Source: Candidatus Gottesmanbacteria bacterium (GTDB lineage: Bacteria; Patescibacteriota; Microgenomatia; UBA10105; UBA927). Taken from it: 48,024 nucleotides of DNA. This document shows positions 10,585-19,432 of this stretch, piece by piece. The position numbers were made by a program, and so were the translations under genes. The notes below the pieces were generated by a model. It searched no databases. It was given only the letters and a program-made list of their open reading frames with translations, and was not told the origin of the DNA. The stretch spans positions 1 to 48,024 of the forward strand of contig JACRMP010000011.1 in NCBI GenBank assembly GCA_016214885.1, in the 5' to 3' direction. Position 1 is the stretch's first letter; every line of letters starts with the position of its first letter.

Positions 10585-11125
10585 ATTTAACCGGATCAAC
10601 TATCAGATTCTGAGTCCGCAGGTGCGTCTCTTGGATGAAAAGGGGGTTCAGGTTGGCATAGTCTCCAAACTCGAGGCTTTACAAAAAGCCAAAGAATTTG
10701 GGGTCGACGTTGTCGAAATTGCGCCAAACGCCAAGCCTCCGGTTGCCAAACTTATTGATTACAAGAAATTTAAGTATCAGGAATCAAAAAAAGACAGGGA
10801 AGCTAAGAAAAACGTTAAAAATGTAGGGGTCAAAGAAGTGAGGCTTAGGCCTTTTATCGAGCAGCATGACTTTGACACTAGGCTAAAAAGAGCAATTGAG
10901 TTTATCGAAAAGGGAAACCAGGTAAAGATAAACGTGCTCTTCAAAGGCCGCGAGCTCGGGAGAAAACAGTTTGGATTTGAGGTGTTAAACCGTTTTATCA
11001 AATCCATACCGGGCACCAAATTAGTACGGGAACCAAGAATGGAAGGCAGAATATTGGCCGCCATGGTAGTACCCGACAAAAAAGGTGAAGGTAACGCAAC
11101 GGAAGAACATACAGCAACTAATTAA
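10562..11125 (+). CDS. infC: Translation initiation factor IF-3 (TTG start candidate)
   Basis: NRINYQILSPQVRLLDEKG...KLIDYKKFKYQ...GREL motifs; position between thrS and rpmI. Confidence 0.93.
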   Translation: MRPKQFHKFNRINYQILSPQVRLLDEKGVQVGIVSKLEALQKAKEFGVDVVEIAPNAKPPVAKLIDYKKFKYQESKKDREAKKNVKNVGVKEVRLRPFIEQHDFDTRLKRAIEFIEKGNQVKINVLFKGRELGRKQFGFEVLNRFIKSIPGTKLVREPRMEGRILAAMVVPDKKGEGNATEEHTATN

Positions 11126-11136
11126 CTAACAATCGT

Positions 11137-11346
11137 ATGCCAAAAATGAAAACCAGGAAAGTAGCGTCTAAACGGTTCAAAGTAACCGGGACGGGCAAAC
11201 TCGTGCACCGGGTACAGGGAGCGCGCCACATCAGACGCCGCAAAGACAAACGAAGGCAGCGGCGCCAGGACCGTCAGGTTGCTCTGGAAAAAGCGATGGT
11301 CAAACATGTTAGAATATATGTCCGACGCAAGAAAAAGGAGAGATAA
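11137..11346 (+). CDS. rpmI: 50S ribosomal protein L35
   Basis: MPKMKTRKVASKRFKVTGTGKLVH; infC-rpmI-rplT synteny. Confidence 0.93.
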   Translation: MPKMKTRKVASKRFKVTGTGKLVHRVQGARHIRRRKDKRRQRRQDRQVALEKAMVKHVRIYVRRKKKER

Positions 11347-11349
11347 CCT

Positions 11350-11700
11350 ATGAGAGTCAAACGCGGAGTTGCCAGTAAAGCAAAACATAACAAAATATTC
11401 CGGGCCAATAAAGGCTATCGGATGACCAAGAAAAAGCTTATCAAGGTTGCAACAGAAGCATACCTTCATGCGGGCGAATACGCTTTTGCCGGACGGAAAA
11501 ACAGAAAACGCGATTTCCGTGAACTCTGGATTACCCGCATTTCCGAAGCGAGTAAAACTCGGAATCTTTCCTACAGCTCATTCGTGCATAAGCTCAAGGA
11601 AGCCCATATCGAGCTTGACCGCAAAACACTTGCTAATCTCGTAGTGGAAGACCCGGCCGTTTTTGATGCAATTCTTGACGAAGTAAACACCGTCAACTAA
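11350..11700 (+). CDS. rplT: 50S ribosomal protein L20
   Basis: MRVKRGVASKAKHNKIFRANKGYR...WITRISEASK. Confidence 0.95.
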   Translation: MRVKRGVASKAKHNKIFRANKGYRMTKKKLIKVATEAYLHAGEYAFAGRKNRKRDFRELWITRISEASKTRNLSYSSFVHKLKEAHIELDRKTLANLVVEDPAVFDAILDEVNTVN

Positions 11701-11709
11701 TAGTTATCC

Positions 11710-11778
11710 ATGAGAACACAGCAATACTTTACGTTTTTCTTTACGAACTCGCTTCTGCGGGTGCCTTTGGGTGTATAA
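11710..11778 (+). CDS. Phe-rich leader peptide MRTQQYFTFFFTNSLLRVPLGV
   Basis: 22-codon ORF with four Phe codons in five positions (FTFFF), followed by a terminator at 11803-11825 and a competing antiterminator stem. Confidence 0.6.
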   Translation: MRTQQYFTFFFTNSLLRVPLGV

Positions 11779-11802
11779 AAAGAAAAACACAGTAATCCAA
11801 AG

Positions 11803-11825
11803 ATCCCGCGAAAGCGGGATTTTTT
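11803..11825 (+). terminator. Intrinsic terminator (attenuator of the X-pheST unit or end of the rplT unit)
   Basis: ATCCCGC-GAAA-GCGGGAT followed by T6. Confidence 0.85.
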
Positions 11826-11846
11826 ATGGATTACAAAGCATTACCT

Positions 11847-12110
11847 ATGAGCACACAGGAAGAACGCATTTTAGCAATACGGGGAAGAGACCGGTACGAT
11901 GAGGGGCTGCGGCACTTGCGTGTCGTAGCAAACGGCGCGCGTGAGGGTGCACTGCCGTCGTTCCGCACACGGGCAGAGCGGCTTATTTCGTTTGAGCAGA
12001 ATCTGGATGATGACCGCCGCGGTAAACTACTCAACATGCTGGCGACAGGAGCTGCACGGTCAACCGAAGAAGCGTTGCTTCTCCTGGAACAGGAAATAGA
12101 GGATTCATAA
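11847..12110 (+). CDS. Small hypothetical protein
   Basis: ORF MSTQEERILAIRGRDRYDEG...; an alternative ATG at 11826 lies directly on the terminator U-tract. Confidence 0.6.
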   Translation: MSTQEERILAIRGRDRYDEGLRHLRVVANGAREGALPSFRTRAERLISFEQNLDDDRRGKLLNMLATGAARSTEEALLLLEQEIEDS

Positions 12111-12161
12111 AGTATTTCTTGTCATGAAGAACCCGGAAAACGTACAATACTAACTACTACT

Positions 12162-13241
12162 ATGTCAGATGAATTAATAGCAGCATCGAATCTTATCAGC
12201 CTCCTTATAGAGGCACAGGAAGATGCGTTGGCCACCATTAAGGCAGGGAATAAACCGGAGAGCGAGCTCCGCCTCCAGCTACTGGGAGCAAAAAGCGAAC
12301 TAACCCGTCTTACCCGGCAAATAGGACGCGTACCCAAAGAAGAACGCCAAAAGATAGGCCCGGTGGTGACGGAGATTAAACGCTCCATTGAAGATGCGCT
12401 GAATGCGATCGCTACCGACGCTCCGCCAAAAAATAGCGATTGGGTAGACGTGACTACTCCAGGCATCAGACCACCGGAAGGGCACCTCCACATAGTTTCT
12501 CAGGCAATTATGGAAGTAACCCGCATATTTGAACGTATCGGATTTACCCGGGTGAGGCACCCTGAGGTGGACTGGGACTGGTATCCGTTTGAGTCACTCA
12601 ACATGCCTGCCCACCACCCGGCGCGTGACGAATGGGAGACATTTTTCCTGGAGTATCCCGGTAAGCCGGGTAAAGATCCTCATAAACAAAAAATAGTGCT
12701 CACTCCCCACACCAGCAACGGTCAAGTCAGGGAAATGGAAAAGGGGAAATTGCCTATCCGCATGATAAATATAGCTAAATGCTACCGGCGCCAGATTGAT
12801 GTATCGCACACCCCGATGTTTCATCAGTTTGAGGGGCTTTACATTGATAAGGATGTCTCCATCGGCCACCTCAAAGGAGTCTTTGACCATTTTGTTAAAC
12901 AATTTTTCGGTCCAAACCGCGAAACGCGTCTGCGCCCATTCCACTTCCAGTTCACCGAGCCGTCGTTTGAAGTGGATATAAACTGCGGTATATGTCTGGG
13001 AACCGGCAATCTTGCCAACGGATCACCGTGTAAATTATGTAAGGCAGGATGGCTGGAGCTTGGCGGATCCGGTATGGTACACCCGGTGGTGCTTCGTAAC
13101 GGCGGTATTGATCCCGATATCTATTCCGGATTTGCGTTCGGATGGGGTATTGAACGGACGTATATGATGAAATCAGGCACCAAACTTGACGATATCCGTC
13201 TTTTGTACAGCAACGATGTGCGGTTTTTGGAGCAATTTTAA
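12162..13241 (+). CDS. pheS: Phenylalanyl-tRNA synthetase alpha subunit with CxxC zinc-ribbon-like insertion
   Basis: Class II aaRS motifs (FEGLYIDKDVS, GFAFGWGIERTYM), insertion CGICLGTGNLANGSPCKLCKAGW. Confidence 0.95.
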   Translation: MSDELIAASNLISLLIEAQEDALATIKAGNKPESELRLQLLGAKSELTRLTRQIGRVPKEERQKIGPVVTEIKRSIEDALNAIATDAPPKNSDWVDVTTPGIRPPEGHLHIVSQAIMEVTRIFERIGFTRVRHPEVDWDWYPFESLNMPAHHPARDEWETFFLEYPGKPGKDPHKQKIVLTPHTSNGQVREMEKGKLPIRMINIAKCYRRQIDVSHTPMFHQFEGLYIDKDVSIGHLKGVFDHFVKQFFGPNRETRLRPFHFQFTEPSFEVDINCGICLGTGNLANGSPCKLCKAGWLELGGSGMVHPVVLRNGGIDPDIYSGFAFGWGIERTYMMKSGTKLDDIRLLYSNDVRFLEQF

Positions 13242-13245
13242 TTTT

Positions 13246-15255
13246 ATGAATATTTTAGTACCTGACATCTGGCTGAGAAAATACCTATCCACCAAAGCTA
13301 CCCCGCTGCAGCTTAAGGAATACCTGTCGTTGTGCGGACCTTCCATAGAGCGCATTTATGGCGAGGGGGAAGAGACAGTCTATGATATAGAAATCACGGG
13401 AAACAGGCCGGATGCTATGTCCGTTATGGGCGTCGCACGCGAGGCGGCAACCATACTTCCGCGGTTTGGCCTACCGGCGACACTTACCGGCGACCCGTAT
13501 AAAGAAAAAGTAAAATTCCCCACGGTAAAAAAGCCGCTCCCGCTCACCTTAAAAACAGACGCGGAGCTTAACCCCCGCTGGGCCTCGATAATTTTTGACA
13601 ATGTTACTGTAGGCGAGTCTCCCGAATGGCTGCGCCACCAACTGGAACTATCCGGCTTGCGGAGCCTTAACACAGTGGTAGACATCACCAATTATCTGAT
13701 GCGTGCATACGGTCAACCCGCCCATGTGTTTGACTACGATCTCATTGAGAGTCATAAGATGACGCTGAGGGCGTCTAAAAAGGGTGAAAAGCTCATAACC
13801 CTCGACGGCAAGAGTCACACGCTCCCCGGGGGCGACATAGTCATAGAAGACGGGTCAGGGAAGCTTATCGATCTATGCGGCATCATGGGCGGGGAAAACT
13901 CATCGGTAACCAACAATACCAAACGCGTCATGCTGTTTATCCAGACCTATAACGCTTCCCACATACGGAAAACTTCCATGGCGCTTGGTCACCGCACAGA
14001 AGCAGCGGGGTTATTCGAAAAAGGCCTCGATACCGAACTCGTTACCCCGGTGCTTATGCAGGGAATGACTATGATGACCTCCCTAACGGGGGGTAGCGTG
14101 GCAAGCAACGTCACTGATCTTTACCCCAAACCATTTGTGGGGGAGCAGGTATCGGTAAGCCGGAAAAAAATCAATTCTTATATTGGTGTAATTCCTGATA
14201 AAGAAATAAAAGAAATACTTGTGTCTCTGGGATTTACCGTAACGATGCACGCTGATACTGTCTCTGTGCGTGTACCCAGTTACCGGAGGGATATTGCTAT
14301 CGATGTCGATATCATCGAAGAAATTGCCCGTATTCATGGGTACCACACCATCCCGTCTAAGCTCCCGGATCATGCACCGCCCGTTACCATGCCCGATCCG
14401 CAACTCCAGCTGGAAGAGCAGATTAAAATCCGTCTGCGCGACTGGGGTTACACGGAAACATACACCTATTCCATGATCTCGGAAGAACAGATGGATCAGT
14501 TTAACCTGGACAAAACAAGGGCATATACTATCGCTAACCCGCTGTCCGCGGAATGGATGTATATGCGTCCAACTTTATGGCCATCCATGCTTGCCACCGT
14601 AAAGACAAACTTGGAACGGGTAAAAAACGGAAAGTTTTTTGAGCTGTCCATGAGCTATCTCTGGCGGCCGGGTGATCTACCGGCAGAAACACCCATGCTT
14701 CTCGTCGCTTACACCGGAGATAAATTCCTCGAAGCCAAAGGTCTTATGGAAGCGCTGTTTGATCTCTATGGCATACCGGAGCCGGAATACGATACCACAG
14801 CTCACCATGATTGGTTGGATCCATCCCGTACCCTGCTACTAAAAGGATTCGGGTCCGTAGGCCTACTTAACACAACGCTTTCGAAAACTTTGGGCATACA
14901 TTCCCCGGTAACTATACTGGAGCTAAACCTCCTGGCGTTTGCTGCACAGGCAAAGGCAGGAAAAACGTACATTCCCGTTCCCAAGTATCCCAGTATTATT
15001 GAAGATTTATCGTTTATCGTACCGGATAAGTTTGAGATTGGCAGATTGCTCTCCGCCATGAGGAAGGCGCATCCATTGGTTTCCCGAGTGAGTTTACTCG
15101 ACGTACACAAGGAAACGCGCACTGTCCACATTGAATATCAGGATCCTGCTAAAAATCTTACCGGGGAGGACATTACACCCATACGGAAAAAATTGATTGC
15201 ACTGGCAGAACATGATTTCGGTCTAACGCTCCGGCAGGCCGCTATCACGGCGTAG
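13246..15255 (+). CDS. pheT: Phenylalanyl-tRNA synthetase beta subunit, lacking the N-terminal EMAP-like tRNA-binding domain
   Basis: DIEITGNRPDAMSVMGVAREAA, YDLIESHKMTLRASKKGEKLITLDGK, C-terminal FDX-ACB (PSIIEDLSFIVPDKFEIGRL). Confidence 0.95.
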   Translation: MNILVPDIWLRKYLSTKATPLQLKEYLSLCGPSIERIYGEGEETVYDIEITGNRPDAMSVMGVAREAATILPRFGLPATLTGDPYKEKVKFPTVKKPLPLTLKTDAELNPRWASIIFDNVTVGESPEWLRHQLELSGLRSLNTVVDITNYLMRAYGQPAHVFDYDLIESHKMTLRASKKGEKLITLDGKSHTLPGGDIVIEDGSGKLIDLCGIMGGENSSVTNNTKRVMLFIQTYNASHIRKTSMALGHRTEAAGLFEKGLDTELVTPVLMQGMTMMTSLTGGSVASNVTDLYPKPFVGEQVSVSRKKINSYIGVIPDKEIKEILVSLGFTVTMHADTVSVRVPSYRRDIAIDVDIIEEIARIHGYHTIPSKLPDHAPPVTMPDPQLQLEEQIKIRLRDWGYTETYTYSMISEEQMDQFNLDKTRAYTIANPLSAEWMYMRPTLWPSMLATVKTNLERVKNGKFFELSMSYLWRPGDLPAETPMLLVAYTGDKFLEAKGLMEALFDLYGIPEPEYDTTAHHDWLDPSRTLLLKGFGSVGLLNTTLSKTLGIHSPVTILELNLLAFAAQAKAGKTYIPVPKYPSIIEDLSFIVPDKFEIGRLLSAMRKAHPLVSRVSLLDVHKETRTVHIEYQDPAKNLTGEDITPIRKKLIALAEHDFGLTLRQAAITA

Positions 15256-15271
15256 GCACGCCTCGTTGAGG

Positions 15272-17848
15272 TTATGGCGAAGCGGGCGTTGGTGTCGGCG
15301 TTGCATACGCCTCATTAATTCCTACATGAAGCTCGCGGTCAGACGCAGTGCCACGTTTATCTACTACCCGTACTTTTATGATATGGGAACCGTTTGCGAC
15401 GGTAATAGTTTCGGTTATCGACTTCTCATTTGATATTTCTTTCACCTTATTGCCGTCGACGTATATCTCAAATTTCTCAATGTCTGCGGTTGAAATCGCC
15501 GTTGCCTCAACCGTCACGCTATTGCTATCAATCCGTTCATTGTCCCCGGGTCTTTTAACCTGGAGGACGACTTGATTGGAATCACCACCGCTATATGTTT
15601 CCGTGGGTGCTTTGTATTTGCTGTCAGCGCCTGCAATCCAGCCGTTAATGCCTTCCTGCCAACGGTTTTTGCCGTCGCCTGAAACGGGGTCATCTTCCCG
15701 TAGTACTATAAAAAGCTTCTCATCATAATCTCCGGTGGCCACTTCAACCGAGTTAGCCAGTTTATTACTGTCCTTCCTCGATATTTTAAGCTTCTGATAT
15801 ATTGCAGCGGGTCCCGTGGGTTCGGAACCACGGACAAAAAACTCTTTGCGCTGAGGCTGCCCTTCAAACGGAAGGCCTCCGCCGAACGCATCGATATCCA
15901 TCTCTATCACATTATCCGGCCGCTCAAAGGGTTCATCGGGAATGTCCTTAATCGCTTCGCGCATGATACGGTTCCAAATGGGAGCGGCTCCCGTGATTCC
16001 GGATGCCAGAGTGGGACTCATAGGGGAGTTGTCGTTATTACCCACCCAGGTAACTACCACACGGCTTTTGGAATATCCCACGGTCCAGTTATCCCGCTTA
16101 TCATCGGTGGTACCGGTTTTTGCCGCGACCGTTTTACCTGATATAACTAAATGCGACCGCAGGCCGAACACATCCTTGCGGGCATCGTTGTCGGAAAGAA
16201 TGGAAGATATAATAAAGGCTACGTCCGGCTCCAGCTCAGGCCGGGGAGCGACCGGTTTATGCTCAAACAATGTCTTGCCGCTAGAATCCACGACCTTAAG
16301 GATTGCCGTCTGCTCCATCCGCATACCGCCTGTCGCAAATACTCCAAAGGCTGTCGCCATGTCAGACATACGCACCTCAGCGCCTCCAAGCGGGAGGGAT
16401 AATCCTACACGCTTAAGATTAGCATCGGTAGGCTCCCACGTTGTAAGCCCCATGACATAGCCCAATTTCAGCACATCCTTAACACCCACTAAGGCTGCTA
16501 CTTTAACGGCAATGGTATTTATAGAGTTAGCAAGCGCATACCGCAGCTGCATGGGCCCTCTATATTTATTGTCGTAATTTTTGGGATTATATTCAGGCTT
16601 AGACGGATCTCCTGACGGATACTTGGTCTCGACATCCATGAGCATCGTGCTCGCCGTATACCCGCGGGTTAATGCGGCAGCATAAATAATTGGTTTTAAG
16701 GTACTTCCGGGTTGCCGCAATCCCTGTGTCACCACATTAAATTTAAGGCCTGAACTATCGGTAGAAGCATAATCCTTGCTTCCCACCATAGCCAGTATTT
16801 CACCGGTTTTAGGGTCAGTGACAATGGCAGCGCCGTTACTAACTTTAAGTTTTTTGGCCTTGTCCACTTCTTCCTTCACCGCGAGCTGCGCTGCTTCCTG
16901 CAGTTTCCAGTCCAGCGTGGTTGTTACGGTGAGCCCTCCTGCATTGACCAGTTTTTCACCGAACCGGTCGATTAAGAGTTCCTTTATATATGCAACGAAA
17001 TGGGGAGCGCGAAGTGCTGAATCTCCTGCAGCAAACTGGATAGTCTCCATTTGCTTCTTCGCCTCACCTTCCTGAGCGGGAGTGATATATCCCTCTTCCC
17101 GCATGCGCCGCAATACATGTGCGGTGCGGTCTTTGTATGCCCCTTCGGTACCGGTAAACGGTGAATAATAGCTAGGAGATTGGGGCAACCCGGCAAGGAT
17201 TGCAGACTGAATAAGGGTAAGATCTTTTACGTCTTTATCAAAATAGTGGTTGGCGGCGGTCTTGACGCCCACGGCAGTTCCACCGTACGGCGCTTCGTTC
17301 AGATACATAAGAAGAATATCGTTTTTGCTGTACTTCCTCTCAATCTGAATCGAAAGCACCGCCTCCTTCATCTTCCGAGGAAGCGTGCGCTCCTGTGAAA
17401 GGAGAACATTTTTCACCAGCTGCTGGGTAAGGGTACTTCCCCCCTGGCACCGGCGCAGCAGGATACAGGCGGTCATACCCCGGAGAATTCCCGGCACCGA
17501 CAATCCCTGATGGGTATAAAAATCCTTATCTTCAACGGCAATAGTGGCATCTTTAAGATACTGGGGGAGCTCTTCCCATTTAGCGGGAATCCTGTTTGCT
17601 TCCTCGAATATGTCGTAAAGTTTTTCTCCGTTCCTGTCTAAGACCACGGTAGATAATCCTTCGCGCCGCTGTACCTTATCCGGGCGGGGGAGATCCTTGG
17701 CATACCAGGCAAAAAGAACACCTATGCCCAGCACCAAAACAATAAGACCAATGAACGCTGCGTATACGACAATGCTCCACAATTTCATCCGTGAGACATT
17801 GCTCCCAAAAAGCTTCCGCCGCTGCCGCTCACTGAATAAATCAGACAT
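15272..17848 (-). CDS. PBP1A-family bifunctional transglycosylase/transpeptidase with C-terminal Ig-like domain
   Basis: EDKDFYTHQG, GGSTLTQQLVKN, RKMKEAVLSIQIERKYSKNDILLMYLNEAPYG; transpeptidase KTGTTDD. Confidence 0.93.
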   Translation of the reverse strand: MSDLFSERQRRKLFGSNVSRMKLWSIVVYAAFIGLIVLVLGIGVLFAWYAKDLPRPDKVQRREGLSTVVLDRNGEKLYDIFEEANRIPAKWEELPQYLKDATIAVEDKDFYTHQGLSVPGILRGMTACILLRRCQGGSTLTQQLVKNVLLSQERTLPRKMKEAVLSIQIERKYSKNDILLMYLNEAPYGGTAVGVKTAANHYFDKDVKDLTLIQSAILAGLPQSPSYYSPFTGTEGAYKDRTAHVLRRMREEGYITPAQEGEAKKQMETIQFAAGDSALRAPHFVAYIKELLIDRFGEKLVNAGGLTVTTTLDWKLQEAAQLAVKEEVDKAKKLKVSNGAAIVTDPKTGEILAMVGSKDYASTDSSGLKFNVVTQGLRQPGSTLKPIIYAAALTRGYTASTMLMDVETKYPSGDPSKPEYNPKNYDNKYRGPMQLRYALANSINTIAVKVAALVGVKDVLKLGYVMGLTTWEPTDANLKRVGLSLPLGGAEVRMSDMATAFGVFATGGMRMEQTAILKVVDSSGKTLFEHKPVAPRPELEPDVAFIISSILSDNDARKDVFGLRSHLVISGKTVAAKTGTTDDKRDNWTVGYSKSRVVVTWVGNNDNSPMSPTLASGITGAAPIWNRIMREAIKDIPDEPFERPDNVIEMDIDAFGGGLPFEGQPQRKEFFVRGSEPTGPAAIYQKLKISRKDSNKLANSVEVATGDYDEKLFIVLREDDPVSGDGKNRWQEGINGWIAGADSKYKAPTETYSGGDSNQVVLQVKRPGDNERIDSNSVTVEATAISTADIEKFEIYVDGNKVKEISNEKSITETITVANGSHIIKVRVVDKRGTASDRELHVGINEAYATPTPTPASP

Positions 17849-17877
17849 TTGTATCACGGAATCCATTGTAACTTTGA

Positions 17878-17906
17878 TTGACAAAAATGACAAATTGTGA
17901 TATAGT
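17878..17906 (+). promoter_or_regulatory. Strong sigma70-like promoter for the T-box operon
   Basis: TTGACA (17878-17883), 17 nt, TATAGT (17901-17906). Confidence 0.8.
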
Positions 17907-18142
17907 TTTTATCAACAATTGAATACGAAAAGCACTGAAGGTGATGAAGTAGTAGCTAGTCTGAGACAAGAGAGAGGAGACGGTTGGTGCAAGATCTCCC
18001 GTTAGATTACCTGCGAAATACTCGCCTGAGCTGAAAGGTTGAACATCCGCCAGTTGGCGGACAGTAGACCAATCCGGGTAAGCCCGTAACAGCAGAATGT
18101 GAATGTCGCAAATGCGGAGTTCACAAATGAGGCTTAGGTAGA

Positions 18143-18167
18143 ACCGACCTCTGGTCGGTTTTTTTGT
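18143..18167 (+). terminator. Terminator-like hairpin inside the T-box leader, upstream of the antiterminator motif
   Basis: ACCGACC-TCT-GGTCGGT followed by a T-run. Confidence 0.6.
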
Positions 18168-18240
18168 GGCTAAAATGCCGCTTTTTAGCGCGTGAACGCT
18201 CCCCTAAGCAAACCAAGGTGGTACCGCGTGGTAAAAAAAT

Positions 18241-18288
18241 ACCCCGCCCTTGTTCCTGATTATTTCAGGGATGAGGTCGGGGTTTTTT
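18241..18288 (+). terminator. T-box terminator hairpin
   Basis: ACCCCG...CCTGA-TTAT-TTCAGG...CGGGGT followed by T6. Confidence 0.85.
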
Positions 18289-18290
18289 GT

Positions 18291-18384
18291 GGCAACAGCA
18301 TAGTGATAAGCAAATATTGCTGAGGTAGCCCCTCAAAGCAACTGGGGCAACAGCATAGTGATAAGCAAATATTGCTGAGGTAGC
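18291..18384 (+). repeat. 39-bp direct repeat in two copies (18291-18329 and 18346-18384)
   Basis: GGCAACAGCATAGTGATAAGCAAATATTGCTGAGGTAGC is identical in both copies. The second copy runs into the 5' end of the tRNA-like element. Confidence 0.95.
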
Positions 18385-18458
18385 AAAGGGGACAACTGCG
18401 GCTGTCGGTTAGACAGCTGGTCAACAGATCTACGGAGGTTCGAATCCTCCCCTCAGCA
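18374..18458 (+). tRNA. Class II tRNA-like element (Tyr-like body) with atypical anticodon loop CGGTTAG
   Basis: Acceptor GCTGAGG/CCTCAGC; D arm GCA-AAGGGGACAAC-TGC; anticodon stem GCTGT/ACAGC; variable arm GGTC-AACA-GATC; T arm GGAGG-TTCGAAT-CCTCC; discriminator A followed by CCC (no encoded CCA). Confidence 0.7.
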
Positions 18459-18499
18459 CCCGTGTTATGCATTATTTTTTGCACGGAGAGGAGGTGTAT

Positions 18500-19426
18500 A
18501 TGAACGATAAAGAAATATCGCGGTCATTGGGCCGTGAATTTGGTCAAGGACTACGGAGAACAAGCGGCTACGAAGAAACCAGAGCACGAATGGAAAGTGA
18601 GGGCTTGTCCGATGAGCTTCTCAACAGGACTCCGCCGGTGGGACTTAATCTGCAGCTTTTATCGGAAATGTCCGGTATCCATTTACTATCGCAGCGCATA
18701 AACCGGCACCCTGTTTCCGTCGCCATGCTGGGACTAGCGAGCATTGATGGGGTAGAGGATACCGAGCGGTTTGTACAACACGCACTCAACACAACACTTA
18801 GTGATTTCCATGTCGTCGACATTGATGAGGATATTATTGCCGAAGTAAACAAACTCAAGCGGGAGAAATCTCTTTCCCATGTAAGCCCGCATCTTATCGA
18901 TGCACGCCACACGGGGCTCGCCGAAAGATCAGTAGATATCGTCATAAGGGATCATACGGGTAACTGCTGCCCTCCTCATATCGATCGGGAAATTGACGCG
19001 GAAACCGCCCGGATTCTTAAGCCGGGGGGTACTTCTATTGTCAATATATCAACAAGCGAGCTACTTCCCACGTCCGAAAACCGGCAGGTTGTAGACCTTT
19101 CGAACGGCATACGTCGGAACACTGCGATAACTGACGCGTTACAAAATCATATATACGATCTGGCACAATTTAAACAGGAATTCGGTGAAGAAATGGAGAG
19201 CTTGCGGGGAAATCTTGTCGAAATTGAGCACCCAGGAGGCTTTGTTGTATTCGGCGAAGATCCCGATGGTCATGGGGAATGGTTCAGGAGTTTGGGTGAT
19301 CACCTGAATCTATGGCAGCGGTTAGGGTTTATTGTCAGCGATCTTAAAAGCAGGTTTGGCAACGATAGCCATACTCCGCCGCTTATGTGTATGCGTCACA
19401 ATATTGTGCTTACCAGGAAGGAGTAA
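18500..19426 (+). CDS. Putative class I SAM-dependent methyltransferase
   Basis: Strong SD (GAGGAGGTG) before ATG 18500. DARHTGLAERSVDIVIRDHTGNCCPPHIDREIDAETARILKPGGTSIVNIS resembles Rossmann MTase post-motifs. Confidence 0.55.
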   Translation: MNDKEISRSLGREFGQGLRRTSGYEETRARMESEGLSDELLNRTPPVGLNLQLLSEMSGIHLLSQRINRHPVSVAMLGLASIDGVEDTERFVQHALNTTLSDFHVVDIDEDIIAEVNKLKREKSLSHVSPHLIDARHTGLAERSVDIVIRDHTGNCCPPHIDREIDAETARILKPGGTSIVNISTSELLPTSENRQVVDLSNGIRRNTAITDALQNHIYDLAQFKQEFGEEMESLRGNLVEIEHPGGFVVFGEDPDGHGEWFRSLGDHLNLWQRLGFIVSDLKSRFGNDSHTPPLMCMRHNIVLTRKE

Positions 19427-19432
19427 CTCTCT

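Larger units (their letters stand above)
17914..18290 (+). ncRNA. T-box riboswitch leader, specifier UAC (Tyr)
   Basis: Stem I: base GGTGA/TCGCC, specifier-loop strands TGAAGTAGTA and GAAA-TAC (18019-18021), apical GAGAGGAGACGGTTGGTGCAAGATCTCC. T-box motif AAGGTGGTACCGCG (18215-18228). Terminator 18241-18288. tyrS lies in the downstream gene set. Confidence 0.9.

Noticed and set aside
13246-13500. PheT missing its EMAP-like domain as a novel truncation
   Set aside because: The frame is intact; domain-reduced aaRS (also ThrRS without TGS) are plausible and, to my knowledge, common in reduced CPR genomes.
18260-18484. 74-aa minus-strand ORF MQKIMHNTGAEGRIRTSVDLL...
   Set aside because: Reads antisense through the tRNA-like and the T-box terminator; typical spurious tRNA-derived ORF.
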